A stretch of DNA of 64,000 bases from Eutrophomonas brisbanensis (GTDB taxonomy: Bacteria; Pseudomonadota; Gammaproteobacteria; Burkholderiales; Eutrophovitaceae). Both the position numbers and the translations under genes were made by a program. The DNA is taken from contig JAYQIQ010000004.1 in the NCBI GenBank assembly GCA_038141705.1, forward strand, positions 310,001-374,000, read 5' to 3'. This document shows, piece by piece, positions 35,886 through 46,400 of the stretch (within the stretch, counting starts at the first letter, position 1; each line of letters starts with the position of its first letter). The notes beneath the pieces are model-generated. The model saw nothing but the letters and a program-made list of their open reading frames with translations. It did not search any database and was not told the origin of the DNA.

Positions 35886-37550
35886 TTATTTTTTTACAAC
35901 GCTCCAATAACTATTTTCCTCCGATACCACACCCTCTCGGGCAAGCTTCAAAAGGTGAGCGAGCAATGATCGTTCGGCTAGTCTGTGCAGTTCAGTCGAC
36001 ACATCATCGTAGGCATGTGATACCAGATCGGATAATGCACCACCACCTGATACAGCCAACGCCTTAAGTACTTTTCCCTCTCGCTTTTTTCGATGGGCAA
36101 TTAGTCGATCAATAACCTCGTTAGGGTTTTCCATTAAAAATCCATGCCCAGGAGCAATCCAATCGAAGCTCAGGTCTCTCAGTTTTTCAAAAGAGTTAAA
36201 GTAATCTGCCATGTCACCATCTGGAGGATTTATCACCACCGTCGAACCCTGCATCACGTGATCCCCGGTAAATAAAATCCGGTCGTTGGTGTCTAGATAG
36301 CAAAACTGATTGGATGCGTGCCCGGGAGTATAAATAGGCACGAGCCTGCTACCACATACTTCCAGGGGAACTCCATCTTCTGCGATTAGATCTGGAGAAA
36401 ATGAGTCGTCTTGTCTATCGGGAAATTTTGCTCTCATTCCCACCAAAGGAACATCGAACTCATCCCGCAGCCTCGACGCAGCAGGTGAGTGGTCCAGATG
36501 ACTGTGCGTGCAAACGATCGCTCGTAATTTATCCCCACAGTAATCTTTCAATTTCTGAATATGCTCAGGAATATTTGGACCCGGATCAATAATCGTAAAA
36601 CCAACCTCGGTATCGCCAATTACATAACTGTTCGTCCCAGGCCCAGTCATAACGCTCGGGTTCGGAGCAGTAATGCGAACGAGAGAATTCGATAATCTAA
36701 CTTCAACGCCTGGAACAATATCCCGAGAGGCCGTACCTTTTTGATCTGGATCTAATTTTCCGACTTCAGCATAAGCAAAATCACCCGGCACCAATAATTT
36801 CTTACCGCCCACACCGATCGATATTCTGGGATTCATGGGTGGTACAGGTCGAAGTGAGCGAGCAAAGTCGAGCGCCTCCGAGACATTGGAAAACTCACAT
36901 AATTGTTCAAGCGTTTTAAGCGTGGGAAACATTAAACTAATCTCTCCCCGATTCCCCTTCTCAATCGCTCGCTTTGGCTCTACCCAAAGGTGACTAACAA
37001 GTTCATTACCATCGTGCGACAGATTTTGTTCTTTGGGGTATCGAGCGATAAAAAACCGCGTGTCATAACGACGCGGGCGTCCCGCTTGCGTAATCCAATG
37101 ACTAAAATATTGCAATTCATCCGTAGCCAAAGATAGTTGGTATTTTTTTAAAAAATTCTGGAAAGTAATCTCACCATGCTCGAGGCGACTACGAATCGTT
37201 TCAATCGGTTCCTGTAACGCTCGCGGATCGAATAAGTTCCCATCAGCTCGACGAGCAAATAAAAGCCCCATCTCCTCAAAACTTTCTCTGAGAGCAGCAA
37301 TCCAGTAACTCAAACCATCCCGACTGATCCCAAGTCTTCGACTTGCTTCTTGATCATTTAGATCGAGACTAAGCTCAAACAAATCACCCGCTTTATCATC
37401 GGCATCTACAGCGCCACCCGGAAAAACAAATGCTCCAGCTGCGAAATTGACTTTGTTTGTCTTCTCAGCGAGCAATACCTCCAACCCTTTCTCCCCATCC
37501 CTCACGATGATGAGAGTAGCAGCTGGTCTGGGAGTTACCAGCTCATTCAT
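35886..37550 (-). CDS. Nudix hydrolase / metallo-beta-lactamase fusion protein
   Basis: 554 residues, two enzymes in one chain. The N-terminal Nudix-type domain (about 8-215) has AGAFVFPGGAVDADD and a Nudix helix end with Arg88, Glu89, Glu92, Glu93 and Gly95 (ALRESFEEMGLL). The C-terminal metallo-beta-lactamase domain (about 280-480) has CTHSHLDHSPAA with His349, His351, Asp353 and His354, then His411, Asp430 (LFTGDHVMQG) and His469 (APGHG). A helical tail resembles the LACTB2-like beta-lactamase-associated winged helix. Both metal sites look intact. The start codon overlaps the stop of the M20 peptidase gene upstream (TAATG). Substrates are not known; CoA, nucleotide or RNA breakdown are possibilities. 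Confidence 0.87.
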   Translation of the reverse strand: MNELVTPRPAATLIIVRDGEKGLEVLLAEKTNKVNFAAGAFVFPGGAVDADDKAGDLFELSLDLNDQEASRRLGISRDGLSYWIAALRESFEEMGLLFARRADGNLFDPRALQEPIETIRSRLEHGEITFQNFLKKYQLSLATDELQYFSHWITQAGRPRRYDTRFFIARYPKEQNLSHDGNELVSHLWVEPKRAIEKGNRGEISLMFPTLKTLEQLCEFSNVSEALDFARSLRPVPPMNPRISIGVGGKKLLVPGDFAYAEVGKLDPDQKGTASRDIVPGVEVRLSNSLVRITAPNPSVMTGPGTNSYVIGDTEVGFTIIDPGPNIPEHIQKLKDYCGDKLRAIVCTHSHLDHSPAASRLRDEFDVPLVGMRAKFPDRQDDSFSPDLIAEDGVPLEVCGSRLVPIYTPGHASNQFCYLDTNDRILFTGDHVMQGSTVVINPPDGDMADYFNSFEKLRDLSFDWIAPGHGFLMENPNEVIDRLIAHRKKREGKVLKALAVSGGGALSDLVSHAYDDVSTELHRLAERSLLAHLLKLAREGVVSEENSYWSVVKK

Positions 37551-38995
37551 TAGGAAGTATGTTCAAAATTTAGCGAGAACTGCTCGATAATTTTTGCTAC
37601 GCACTCAGTCAATTTCTTGCCATAAGGGATATGCAGAAACTCGTTTGGTCCGTGCGCATTCGACTTGGGGCCCAGTACTCCAGTTATTAGAAATTGTGCA
37701 TTTGGAAAATATTCTCCAAGCATCGCCATGAATGGGATTGTTCCCCCCTCACCCATTAATACTGCATTACGCGAAAATACAGATTCAGATGCCTCATGTA
37801 ACGCATGCGCCAGCCAATCTGCAGTCGGCGGCGCATGCCAGCCTGTCGCGGATTGATCCAACTCAAATTTCACTGAAGCCCCATAGGGAGGATCTGACTC
37901 AAGGATTTGTTTTAACTTTCTGGATGCGTAATCACCATCAATTGTTGGCGGTAATCGAAGACTTAACTTAAGTGCAGTCTTTGGCCTTAACACATTGCCA
38001 GCATCTCGAACGGGTGGAACATGATCGGATCCAATCACTGACAGATACGGCCTCCAAGTTCTATTTAAGACAAGCTCACCATAATCTGCTGACATCGCTT
38101 TTGCATCTCGAACAAAAGGAAAACGATTCGTCAACGTATCTCCCAATACCTCTCCAGCTAATCTTGCCTGCTCTTTTCTTTCCTCTGGGATGTCTGCCCA
38201 AAAGTCAGAGGGAATAATTCTTCCGTCCCTAGAATCTTCGATACGCTCCAAGATATTCCGGATGATTCGATAACTCGAGGGCACTACACCACTCGCATCT
38301 CCAGAATGTACACCCTCTTTTAATATTTCAACCGTAAGCGTTCCCGCAGCCATACCTCGAAGACTGGTTGTACCCCAAAGCTGATCGTAATTTCCACAAC
38401 CGGAATCCAAACCAATCACAAAATCGACATTTCGAATTCGGGTTCGCAAATGTTCTAAGTAAAAAGGAAGATCATAACTACCGCTTTCCTCACAGCATTC
38501 GATGATCCCCACGGTTCTAGGAATCTTAATTCCCTGCCGTTGCAACGATGATATTGCAGTAATAGAAGCAAATATGGCATAGCCATCATCCGCGCCACCG
38601 CGCCCGTAAAGCTTACCGTCTCGAATTACTGGAGACCACGGTCCAAGCCCCTCTTCCCAACCCATCATTTCTGGCTGTTTGTCGAGATGCCCGTACATGA
38701 GAATGGTTGAAGGAAGGTCTCCACTTATTTCAAAAAACAAAACGGGCGTTCTGTTTTCTAGCCTTATAACCTCCAGCGAGATACCTTCAACATTCTGCTG
38801 CCTGGCCCACTGCAGAGCAAGTTCTACCGCATCATCAATATAACCATGTTTCGTCCACTCTTCGTCGAAGTGAGGAGATTTGCAGGGTATCCTTATGTAA
38901 TCGGTAAGGCATGGAACGATTTCCTCGTCCCATTTCTCTGCAACGAACTTCTGCAAATTTAGCGCATCAATTTGAGATTCTTGAGTAATCGACAT
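37550..38995 (-). CDS. M20 family metallopeptidase
   Basis: About 481 residues, dinuclear zinc exopeptidase of the M20 (CNDP/PepV-like) family, acting on dipeptides or acylated amino acids in the cytosol. Motifs: ILMYGHLDKQPEM (first zinc His and Asp), YGRGGADDGYAIF (bridging Asp), GIIECCEESGS (catalytic Glu and ligand), FVIGLDSGCGNYD and the C-terminal GPKSNAHGPNEFLHIPYGK (last His ligand). The lid domain with VEILKEGVHSGDASG is present. ATG 38995 (MSITQESQ) is the likelier start; an upstream ATG at 39022 adds nine residues. It is translationally coupled to the Nudix-MBL gene. Confidence 0.9.
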   Translation of the reverse strand: MSITQESQIDALNLQKFVAEKWDEEIVPCLTDYIRIPCKSPHFDEEWTKHGYIDDAVELALQWARQQNVEGISLEVIRLENRTPVLFFEISGDLPSTILMYGHLDKQPEMMGWEEGLGPWSPVIRDGKLYGRGGADDGYAIFASITAISSLQRQGIKIPRTVGIIECCEESGSYDLPFYLEHLRTRIRNVDFVIGLDSGCGNYDQLWGTTSLRGMAAGTLTVEILKEGVHSGDASGVVPSSYRIIRNILERIEDSRDGRIIPSDFWADIPEERKEQARLAGEVLGDTLTNRFPFVRDAKAMSADYGELVLNRTWRPYLSVIGSDHVPPVRDAGNVLRPKTALKLSLRLPPTIDGDYASRKLKQILESDPPYGASVKFELDQSATGWHAPPTADWLAHALHEASESVFSRNAVLMGEGGTIPFMAMLGEYFPNAQFLITGVLGPKSNAHGPNEFLHIPYGKKLTECVAKIIEQFSLNFEHTS

Positions 38996-39117
38996 TTTTT
39001 TCGAAAAATTAGGAACAATCAAAATTACGCACGGTGACCAATTTTAAACACCTCACCGATGGGCGATCGAAAAGCTGGGGGACACTCGCTCGCCAGAGAA
39101 AACGTCCCTCTAATGAG

Positions 39118-40404
39118 CTACGCAACTCTTCGATGACCGTAGCGACGCACTCTAATATCAGCTTGTTCCTTATGGCCTGCAAACCCTTCGACTTCACAAA
39201 GTCTCGAGCAATACTCTCCCACCATCGCACTGGCTTCCGGTTTTACTCGCTGATAGGTACACGTTTTTATGAATTTTCCGACCCACAGTCCACCCGTGTA
39301 ACGCGCAGCTTTACGCGTGGGTAGAGTGTGGTTCGTTCCAATCACCTTATCCCCAAAAGATACATTGGTCTCCGGCCCCAAAAATAAGGCTCCAAAGTTT
39401 GTCATGGTGTTTAAGAAATAATCATTATTGCGTGTCATCACCTGTACATGCTCGGAGGCTATGCGATCAGCCTCTTTCACCATCTCCGCATTGTCTTTAC
39501 AAAGAATCACTTGACCGTAATCTTCCCAAGCTTTTCCAGCAATCTGTGCCGTGGGCAGCACTTTCAACTGCTTATCGATTTCCTTCATCGTATCCTCAGC
39601 GAGTCGCTTGGAGGTGGTGAGCAAGATCGCTGGAGAGTTAGGACCATGCTCAGCCTGGCCTAATAGATCAGTAGCGCAGAGCTCACCGTCGACAGCATCA
39701 TCAGCGATCACCAAGGTTTCCGTTGGTCCCGCGAATAAGTCAATACCGACACGCCCTGACAACTGTCTCTTGGCCTCTGCAACAAACGCATTTCCAGGAC
39801 CAGCAATCATATCCACCGCATTTATGCTGTCGGTACCGATTGCCATCGCGCCAATTGCTTGCACTCCACCAAGTGCATAAATTTCCGTCGCACCTCCTAG
39901 ATGCATTGCGGCAACAATCGCCGGATGCGGGCTGCCCTTGTACGGAGGCGCGCAAGCAATGATGCGTTTAACACCAGCAACTTTTGCTGTGACAATACTC
40001 ATGTGCGCACTAGCGACCATACGCTAATTTCCCCCTGGAACGTAACAACCCACGCTGTTCACAGGAATATTCTTGTGGCCAAGAACCACGCCCGGCATAG
40101 TCTCCACTTCCACGTCGCGAAGCGCGTCTCTCTGTATCTGCGCAAAGTTTCTGATCTGCGACTGCGCGAACTTGATATCTTCAATCACCTGCTTAGGGAG
40201 ACTCCTCACACACTCATCAATTTGAGCTTTCGTGAGACGAAAATCCTTTGGGCTCCAGTTATCAAATTTCTTTGATAACGCTCGCACAGCTACATCGCCA
40301 CGCTTCTCGATATCAGCCAAGATCGTTTCAACAGTCTCACGAACCTTTGCAACGTCTGCAGCATCGTCCTCTGCAGAAATGCCCTTTTTGAGCCATATTG
40401 CCAT
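39118..40404 (-). CDS. Histidinol dehydrogenase family enzyme (in-frame stop)
   Basis: About 428 residues. HisD-type zinc NAD-dehydrogenase with NSVGCYVPGGN, VDMIAGPGNAFVAEAKRQLSG, VGIDLFAGPTETLVIAD, LLGQAEHGPNSPA (zinc Gln250 and His253), FGDKVIGTNHTLPTRKAAR (Asp ligand) and EGFAGHKEQADIRVRR (last His). All zinc ligands are kept. GCYVPGG and MVASAHMSIVTAKVAGVKRI, rather than the HisD proper sequence, recall the sulfopropanediol-dehydrogenase-like (HpsN) branch. There are no other his genes around, so a catabolic polyol or sulfonate role is more likely than histidine synthesis (inference). A TAG (complement at 40024-40026) interrupts the frame at codon 127. Reading is otherwise continuous. 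Confidence 0.82.
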
Positions 40405-40679
40405 TGGTAATAGCCCTTCTTATAGAAAGTTATATAAATCAGTTGGTTATATCGTACGTTTCGCCAGAACATACACGCCAGAAGGCGTTATTTTCATTCG
40501 TATACGACGATCAGTCAATGGAAAGCCTGTAAAAAGTACCCAAAAGGGTCATATTCCCCCCAAACCGATCCAGTTGGGTGACGATAATCACCAAACAATC
40601 TTGCCCAGGAGCAGGGTGCGACATACTAATTAAGTTAAGCTATCATCCGAGCCTAGCCACTAACGATCAACGCACAAAT
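40405..40679. other. 275-base divergent intergenic region
   Basis: Between the HisD-family gene (minus) and the PhyH gene (plus). It holds AAGGG just ahead of the minus-strand ATG and a short hairpin ACGCC/GGCGT with loop AGAA (40475-40488) followed by TTATTTT. I see no gene and no clear promoter pair. Confidence 0.5.
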
Positions 40680-41504
40680 ATGTCAGCAATCTCAAAAACG
40701 GCACTAGAAGATTTCAACAAACTCGGGTTTGTCATAGTTAAAGGCCTCTTTGACCTCGAGGAGATCGGTATTTTGAGGGCCGCAATCGAAGAAGACCCAA
40801 ACCTCAAGGCCAACCTTTATGACCGATTTGACGCCTCCGGCAAAGCTACGAAGATGGCAACGTGGAACCACCCTGGGGACAGTGTTTATGGGCTAGCCGC
40901 GAGGAGCAGGCGTATCGTTGACTCGATGGAAACAATTCTTCAAGGAGAGGTGTACCACTACCACTCAAAACTCACCGCGAAAGAACCTCGCGACGGGGGC
41001 GCGTGGGAATGGCATCAAGATTACGGTTATTGGTACCACAACGGAATTGTATTTCCGCAGCTCTGCAGCGTGATGGTCGCCTTAGATCAAACCAACCGTG
41101 AGAACGGATGCTTACAGGTTGTTGAAGGTTCGCACTTATGCGGAAGAGTCGAACACGGCGTTTTGGAAGGATCGCAGGTTGGGGCAGACGCCAGACGAGT
41201 TGAAGAAATCCTAAAGTTTTTACCCATACGTCACGTAGAGCTAGAGCCAGGGGATGGAGTGTTTTTTCACTGCAATACGCTCCATCGATCAGATCAAAAT
41301 CGATCCGAAAAACGCCGCTGGACAGTCATCCACTGTTATAACCGGGCTACGAACAATCCATTTATTGAGCATCATCACCCCTTCTACACACCTATTCAAA
41401 AAGTGGATGACGATGCGATCAAAAAAGCAGGGGTAAAATTCTCAAGCTCCCGTAAGGAATTCAATGAGAAATCTGTGAACCCTCCAGAATTAACAAAGCA
41501 ATAG
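40680..41504 (+). CDS. Phytanoyl-CoA dioxygenase (PhyH) family protein
   Basis: 274-residue Fe(II)/2-oxoglutarate dioxygenase. The iron facial triad is His112 and Asp114 in WEWHQDYGYWY plus His202 in NTLHRSDQN; Arg after it would bind 2-oxoglutarate. The N-terminal LEDFNKLGFVIVKGLFDLEEI and DQTNRENGCLQVVEGSH are typical of PhyH proteins that hydroxylate small molecules such as ectoine-like or alkyl compounds. ATG 40680 is chosen because the family begins there; the frame runs open further upstream without conserved residues. It is divergent from the HisD-family gene and six bases before murI. The substrate is unknown. Confidence 0.85.
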   Translation: MSAISKTALEDFNKLGFVIVKGLFDLEEIGILRAAIEEDPNLKANLYDRFDASGKATKMATWNHPGDSVYGLAARSRRIVDSMETILQGEVYHYHSKLTAKEPRDGGAWEWHQDYGYWYHNGIVFPQLCSVMVALDQTNRENGCLQVVEGSHLCGRVEHGVLEGSQVGADARRVEEILKFLPIRHVELEPGDGVFFHCNTLHRSDQNRSEKRRWTVIHCYNRATNNPFIEHHHPFYTPIQKVDDDAIKKAGVKFSSSRKEFNEKSVNPPELTKQ

Positions 41505-41509
41505 TATTC

Positions 41510-42317
41510 GTGAATAAACCCCTGCAGAACGTAACTCCGAGAACTATTGGCATATTCGATTCCGGGATTGGCGGAATTTCTATCCTCAGAGCTATTAGAA
41601 ATCTTTTACCCAACGACGATCTTATTTACGTTGCCGATTCCCTTTATCTCCCATATGGAACTAAAACTCCGAGCTGGATAAAACAAAGATCAATCGCAAT
41701 CTGCAAGTTTCTCGAGAGGAAAATTCAAACGCTATAGTAGTAGCCTGCAACACTGCCACGGGCGCAGCTATCTCGTCGCTTAGAGAAAGCTTTAATCTAC
41801 CCATCATAGGCATAGAGCCCGCCCTTAAACCAGCTGCGGAAAGTACAAAAACCGGCGCAGTAGGGATTCTCGCGACAGCCGGGACTCTCGCGAGCGAAAA
41901 GTTTGATCAACTGAAAACAAAATTTGCGAAAGACCTCGTGATCATCAACCAACCATGCCATGGTTTGGTCGAATTGATTGAGAACGGTAACTGGAGTAGC
42001 CCGGAACTAAAAACTTTAGTAAATCAATTTCTAGAGCCAATGATGCTGGCATCAGTAGATAAGATTGTTCTCGGTTGTACACACTACCCTTTCATTAAAA
42101 ATACGATTCAGAAATAGTGGGTCCTGATGTCGAGTTAATTGATCCATCAATCCCCGTTGCTAGTGAGCTAAAACGACGCCTTGAGATGGGCGAAATTAAT
42201 AGACAAACATCTGCCGGGGAGATGTTCTTCTATGTAACGGGAGAGAGAAACCGTTTTAAAGTAATCGTCGATAAATTCCTTGATGTTGATGCAAAGGTAA
42301 ATTCGATAGAAATTTAG
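41510..42317 (+). CDS. murI: Glutamate racemase MurI (two frameshifts)
   Basis: Makes D-glutamate for peptidoglycan; normally essential. About 269 residues after correction, starting at GTG 41510. The N-terminal piece has TIGIFDSGIGGISILRAI and YVADSLYLPYGTK. The middle piece has VVACNTATGAAISSLR (first catalytic Cys) and VLGCTHYPF (second catalytic Cys). The C-terminal piece has GPDVELIDPSIPVASEL. Two single-base losses break it: the A run at 41720-41723 (adding one gives ERKNSNAIVVACNTAT) and a G at 42111 (adding one gives IQEIVGPDVELID). Both cysteines are intact in the corrected protein, so sequencing error is the simplest explanation. Confidence 0.92.
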
Positions 42318-42387
42318 TTATGGTAAAACGATGTTTCGGCATCAAGCCATGAGTCGTATTTTAAAAACACTGTTTTACACTCGTGCA

Positions 42388-42478
42388 AAATAATGCAAAA
42401 AAATCCTGAAGGGATTTACTCCCACCAACAAGTTATGCGCTCGGAAAATCATTAATAAATTATTGTTTTGCATTATTT
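42388..42478. repeat. 13-base perfect inverted repeat before the efflux genes
   Basis: AAATAATGCAAAA (42388-42400) and TTTTGCATTATTT (42466-42478) are exact inverted copies 65 bases apart. The second copy overlaps the presumed start of the membrane-fusion gene. Between them is a smaller hairpin AAATCC/GGATTT with loop TGAAG. The repeat could be a pair of operators for an efflux regulator or a long-range mRNA stem that hides the start. No regulator gene is adjacent. Confidence 0.4.
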
Positions 42479-43435
42479 CGTTGGGCGAGTCGCTCTAGTG
42501 GGTATAGCACATGGGCAGGACGTACCAGTCTCGGCGCAAACATTTCGTGACGTTGCGATTTACCCTACGCGTGAGGCCCATGCGTCTACAGAATCACTCA
42601 ATAACAGTACGATCAGCTCCGAAATCTCGGGAACAATCATCCTAATCAATGCCGAAATTGGGCAACGAGTTTCCAAAGATGACGTATTAATACAACTTGA
42701 TTCCACTGATTACCGACTTATCCTGATTCAGGCAAAAGCAAACCTAGATGCCGCACAGTCCAAACTGGATTTAAGTAAAAAACAAAGCGGAGCCATCAAC
42801 TTGTTGAGAAAGGATTCATTTCTCCAGAAGCCCTGAACATTGCTGACCATTCAAACGCCGAGGCAAATCTGCAGCTTTATTATGCGCAGTACGAAACGGC
42901 TAAACGTAACGTAAAAAAATGCACTATCACCTCTCCTTTTGATGGAATCGTCTCTTCGCGACTCGGTAACCTCGGCGAGATCTCGCAACCAGGCAGCCCT
43001 CTATTACAAATCCATGACCTTAATTCAATTGAAGTAGAGGCCAAAATTCAACCCATCGAGGCTGCTTCGCTGAAAGACAGCCTATCAGTGCAATTTTTAA
43101 CAAACGGAACCCAATTCCCTGTGCGCATCAAACGGATCGCTCCAATCATATCGGAGGAGGATCGCTATCAAAAAGTCCGCCTATTGTTCGTTGGCAAAAT
43201 TCCGCCAATAGGCGCACCTGGCATTATCAAGTGGTCATCAAAAAAACCACATGTTCCCGTCGACTTAATTGTTAGACGAGACGGCAGACTGGGAGTCTTT
43301 CTCCTCGAGAAAGGTAAAGCTCGCTTTAAAATCCTCGAGGCTGCAAGCGAGGGAAATCCTCTGCGACTGATATCAGTCTCGACAGCATCATCATTACATA
43401 TGGGCAACATCAGCTTCAGGACAACCAAGCGGTGA
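42468..43435 (+). CDS. RND efflux membrane-fusion (periplasmic adaptor) protein, frameshift
   Basis: About 320 residues, HlyD/AcrA-like adaptor that links an inner-membrane RND pump to an outer-membrane channel. The first lipoyl half is SGTIILINAEIGQRVSKDDV, then a coiled-coil hairpin (ANLDAAQSKLDLSKK), then the second lipoyl half CTITSPFDGIVSSRLGNLGE and a beta-barrel domain. One A is missing at 42809-42811; adding it gives LRKGFISPEALNIAD. The N-terminus is unclear: the frame opens with TTG 42468, and a signal-peptide-like stretch (KIINKLLFCIISLG) lies in another frame just upstream, suggesting a second indel. The pump gene begins 13 bases downstream. Confidence 0.83.
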
Positions 43436-43448
43436 ATGTCACCCGATA

Positions 43449-46400
43449 ATGGCACCTCTCAAACGATTTCTCTCAAACCATGTTCTCGCAAATCTAACAT
43501 TTGCAGTCGTACTCATTATGGGTATAGGTGGATACCTGAATATGCCACGAGAGCAGGATCCAGAAATCAACTTTAACTGGATCCAGGTAACCACGGTCTA
43601 TCGAGGCGCATCAACTGAAGATGTCGAAAAACTTGTCACGCAACCCATCGAGGATGCAATCAGAAAAGTTTCAGATGTCCGCTACGTCTCCTCAAGAAGC
43701 CGAGAGGGTATCTCAACGATCTTAGTTCGATTTGAAGATCTATCAGATAGCATTTTTGACAAAAGGATCAATGATCTCAGGAGAGAGATACAAAACAAGA
43801 CAAACCAAGACATTCCGGATGAGGTTGACGATCCACGAATTATGGAAATAACGACCTCGAACGGATTTCCTACCGCAATGGTTATGGTGCTGGGTCAAGC
43901 GAATGATGAAGTCCTGAGACAAGCCGCGCGGCGCGTCCGAGATGACCTTGAGCGCATCGTTGGGGTCGATGAGGTTTTCACGGTAGGTTTGCAGGACCCT
44001 GAATTACTCGTTGAGTTCAATCCCAGAGAAATGGCAAATTATGGCATCTCGCCCGAAAATTTATCCGACTCAATCGCGGCTTGGTTTCGAGATGTCTCCG
44101 CAGGAAATATAAAAATTTCCCAACAAGACTGGTTAATCCGTCTCATCGGAAAAAGTGATAGGCCTGAAGACCTAGACGCGCTACCAGTGAAATTATCTCC
44201 AGGAACAGAGTATGTTCCATTATCGTCCGTTGCAAAAACAAGCAAAGTCCGAGAAAAACCAGTTCAGCTCGCATCACAAAATCAAAGGGAGGGCGTTCTA
44301 CTCTCGATCACGAAGAAAAGTTATACCAACACGATAGAACTGGTAGATCGTATCAATCAATATTTAAAAAATCAGAACACCGTTCTAATACCGATTGGAA
44401 TACATCTCGCTTTGGTCGATGATCAAACCATTCCCACAAAAGAAGCTATCAATGTCATGCAAATTAATGCGGGACTTGGTTTACTTCTAGTGCTTGCTAC
44501 AACTTGGGCTTTTTTAGGTGGGAGAATGGCGATACTCCTGAGCCTTGGTATACCGTTTTCGATAGCGGGAGCTTTTGCTGTGATTTATGCGATCGGTTGG
44601 ACGCTGAACGTATCCATCCTGATGGGCGTTGTGATTGTTCTAGGGATGCTAGTGGACGATACAGTTGTTGTCGTGGAAGCAATCTACTACCGAATATCTC
44701 GGGGTTTAGATGCGGTAACGGCGAGTATTAATGCCCTTCGAGAAATTTTTACACCCGTTCTAACTTCGGTTCTCACCACGATTGCGGCCTTTCTACCTCT
44801 GATGCTACTTCCTGGCATTGTTGGAAAGTTCATGTTGGTTGTTCCGGCAGTTGTCACGCTCGCACTGGCTTTTAGCTTGGTTGAAGCTTTTTGGATGCTA
44901 CCGGCCCATATTATGGGACTCAACCTAGACTTTAAAAAAGAAAACAAAAATTCAAAGAATTCGAGAATCTCGGACTCGTTTTATTAGACGCAAGTACACG
45001 AAATTTTTGTTGTTCGTCATCAGACGGGCTAAAACCTTTCTAGTGGTGTCTTTTTTGGCATTCGTCCTTGCGTTGACAGCTGTTGGCGCCGGGTTTGTAA
45101 AAATTCAATTTTTCGCCTTTGATCCGATAAGAATTTTCTATGTAAATGTCGATTTGCCTTCGGGAACCGTGCTCGAGGAAACAATGAAGCAAACCGAGAT
45201 AATCGAACAAAAAGTCCGACAATTCGTGAGGCCGAGTGAAGAGCGTGCGATTACCTCAGTAGCTGGGATCAAATATACGGACACAGAACCACTATATGCA
45301 AGCCGATTCGGCCAAATCATTGTTAGCCTAAATCCGAAAGAAGGCAACATGCGAGAAGGTCGACGATGTGATTAATTCGATGCGAGACGAGATTACGCAA
45401 AATAACGGCCCAGCGAGCGTGACATTTACTAGGATATCGGGAGGGCCTCCTCTAACTAAACCGATCAGCGTAAAAATTCGCGGCGATAATTTCGATAGCC
45501 TAACGAAGGTGTCCAATGAGCTATCTAAGTTTCTGAAAACAGTCGACTCGGTTTTTGATATTAGTGACGACAATACTCCCGGAAGAAATGAATTAAATCT
45601 CCGGCTAAACCAGGAATCGATTAAGCAATCTGGACTCGATCCAAACAATATCGCCAGAGCGATCCGACTGCTCATTGATGGTGAAATCGTGGCTTACGTT
45701 CGAACTGGGGAGAACAAATTGACGTTCGAATTAAATCAGATTTATTAGATATTGAGGGCACGGATCAATTATTGTCATTACCCATTACGACTCCATCTGG
45801 AAATGAAGTGGCTCTACGGCAGTTGGTTCATGTTAATCATGGAGTCTCTCGCGAAAGCATTCGACACTACAACTTCAGACGAACTCTCACGCTTGAAGCG
45901 GACATCGACAGAGAACGAATTAATGAAGTTGAAGTTAATAATTTAATCAAAGCCGAATGGGAAAAAATTAAAGAGAACTATCCTGACGTCGCCCTGGATT
46001 TCTCTGGCGCGCTAGATGACATTCAAGAAAGCCTCGATGCAATGTTATTACTTTTTTTGTTTGGCATAGGACTCATCTACTTGTTAATAGGAACCCAATT
46101 CAAAAGTTACTACCAACCACTGATGATTCTCGCTTCGGTCCCACTAGCATTCATTGGAGTTGTAATCGGCTTAGTAATTACGCAAAACCCTCTTAGCCTT
46201 TACACTATGTATGGAATCGTGGCATTAACCGGTATCTCAGTTAACAGTGCGATCGTGTTAATTGATGCAGCTAATTCACGACGGATGTCAGGAATGAGTA
46301 GTCTTCACTCAATTGTTTATGCAGGAAGACGCCGAGTAATTCCCGTCATCATCACTTCGTTTACAACGATAGCAGGCTTACTCTCTCTTGCAACAGGGTT

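Noticed and set aside
40475..40494. Hairpin ACGCC/GGCGT followed by TTATTTT as a plus-strand terminator
   Set aside because: The stem is only five bases and no plus-strand gene lies upstream of it.
42400..42420. Minus-strand terminator-like hairpin AAATCC/GGATTT with a T run
   Set aside because: No minus-strand gene ends here, so it is mentioned only as part of the inverted-repeat region.
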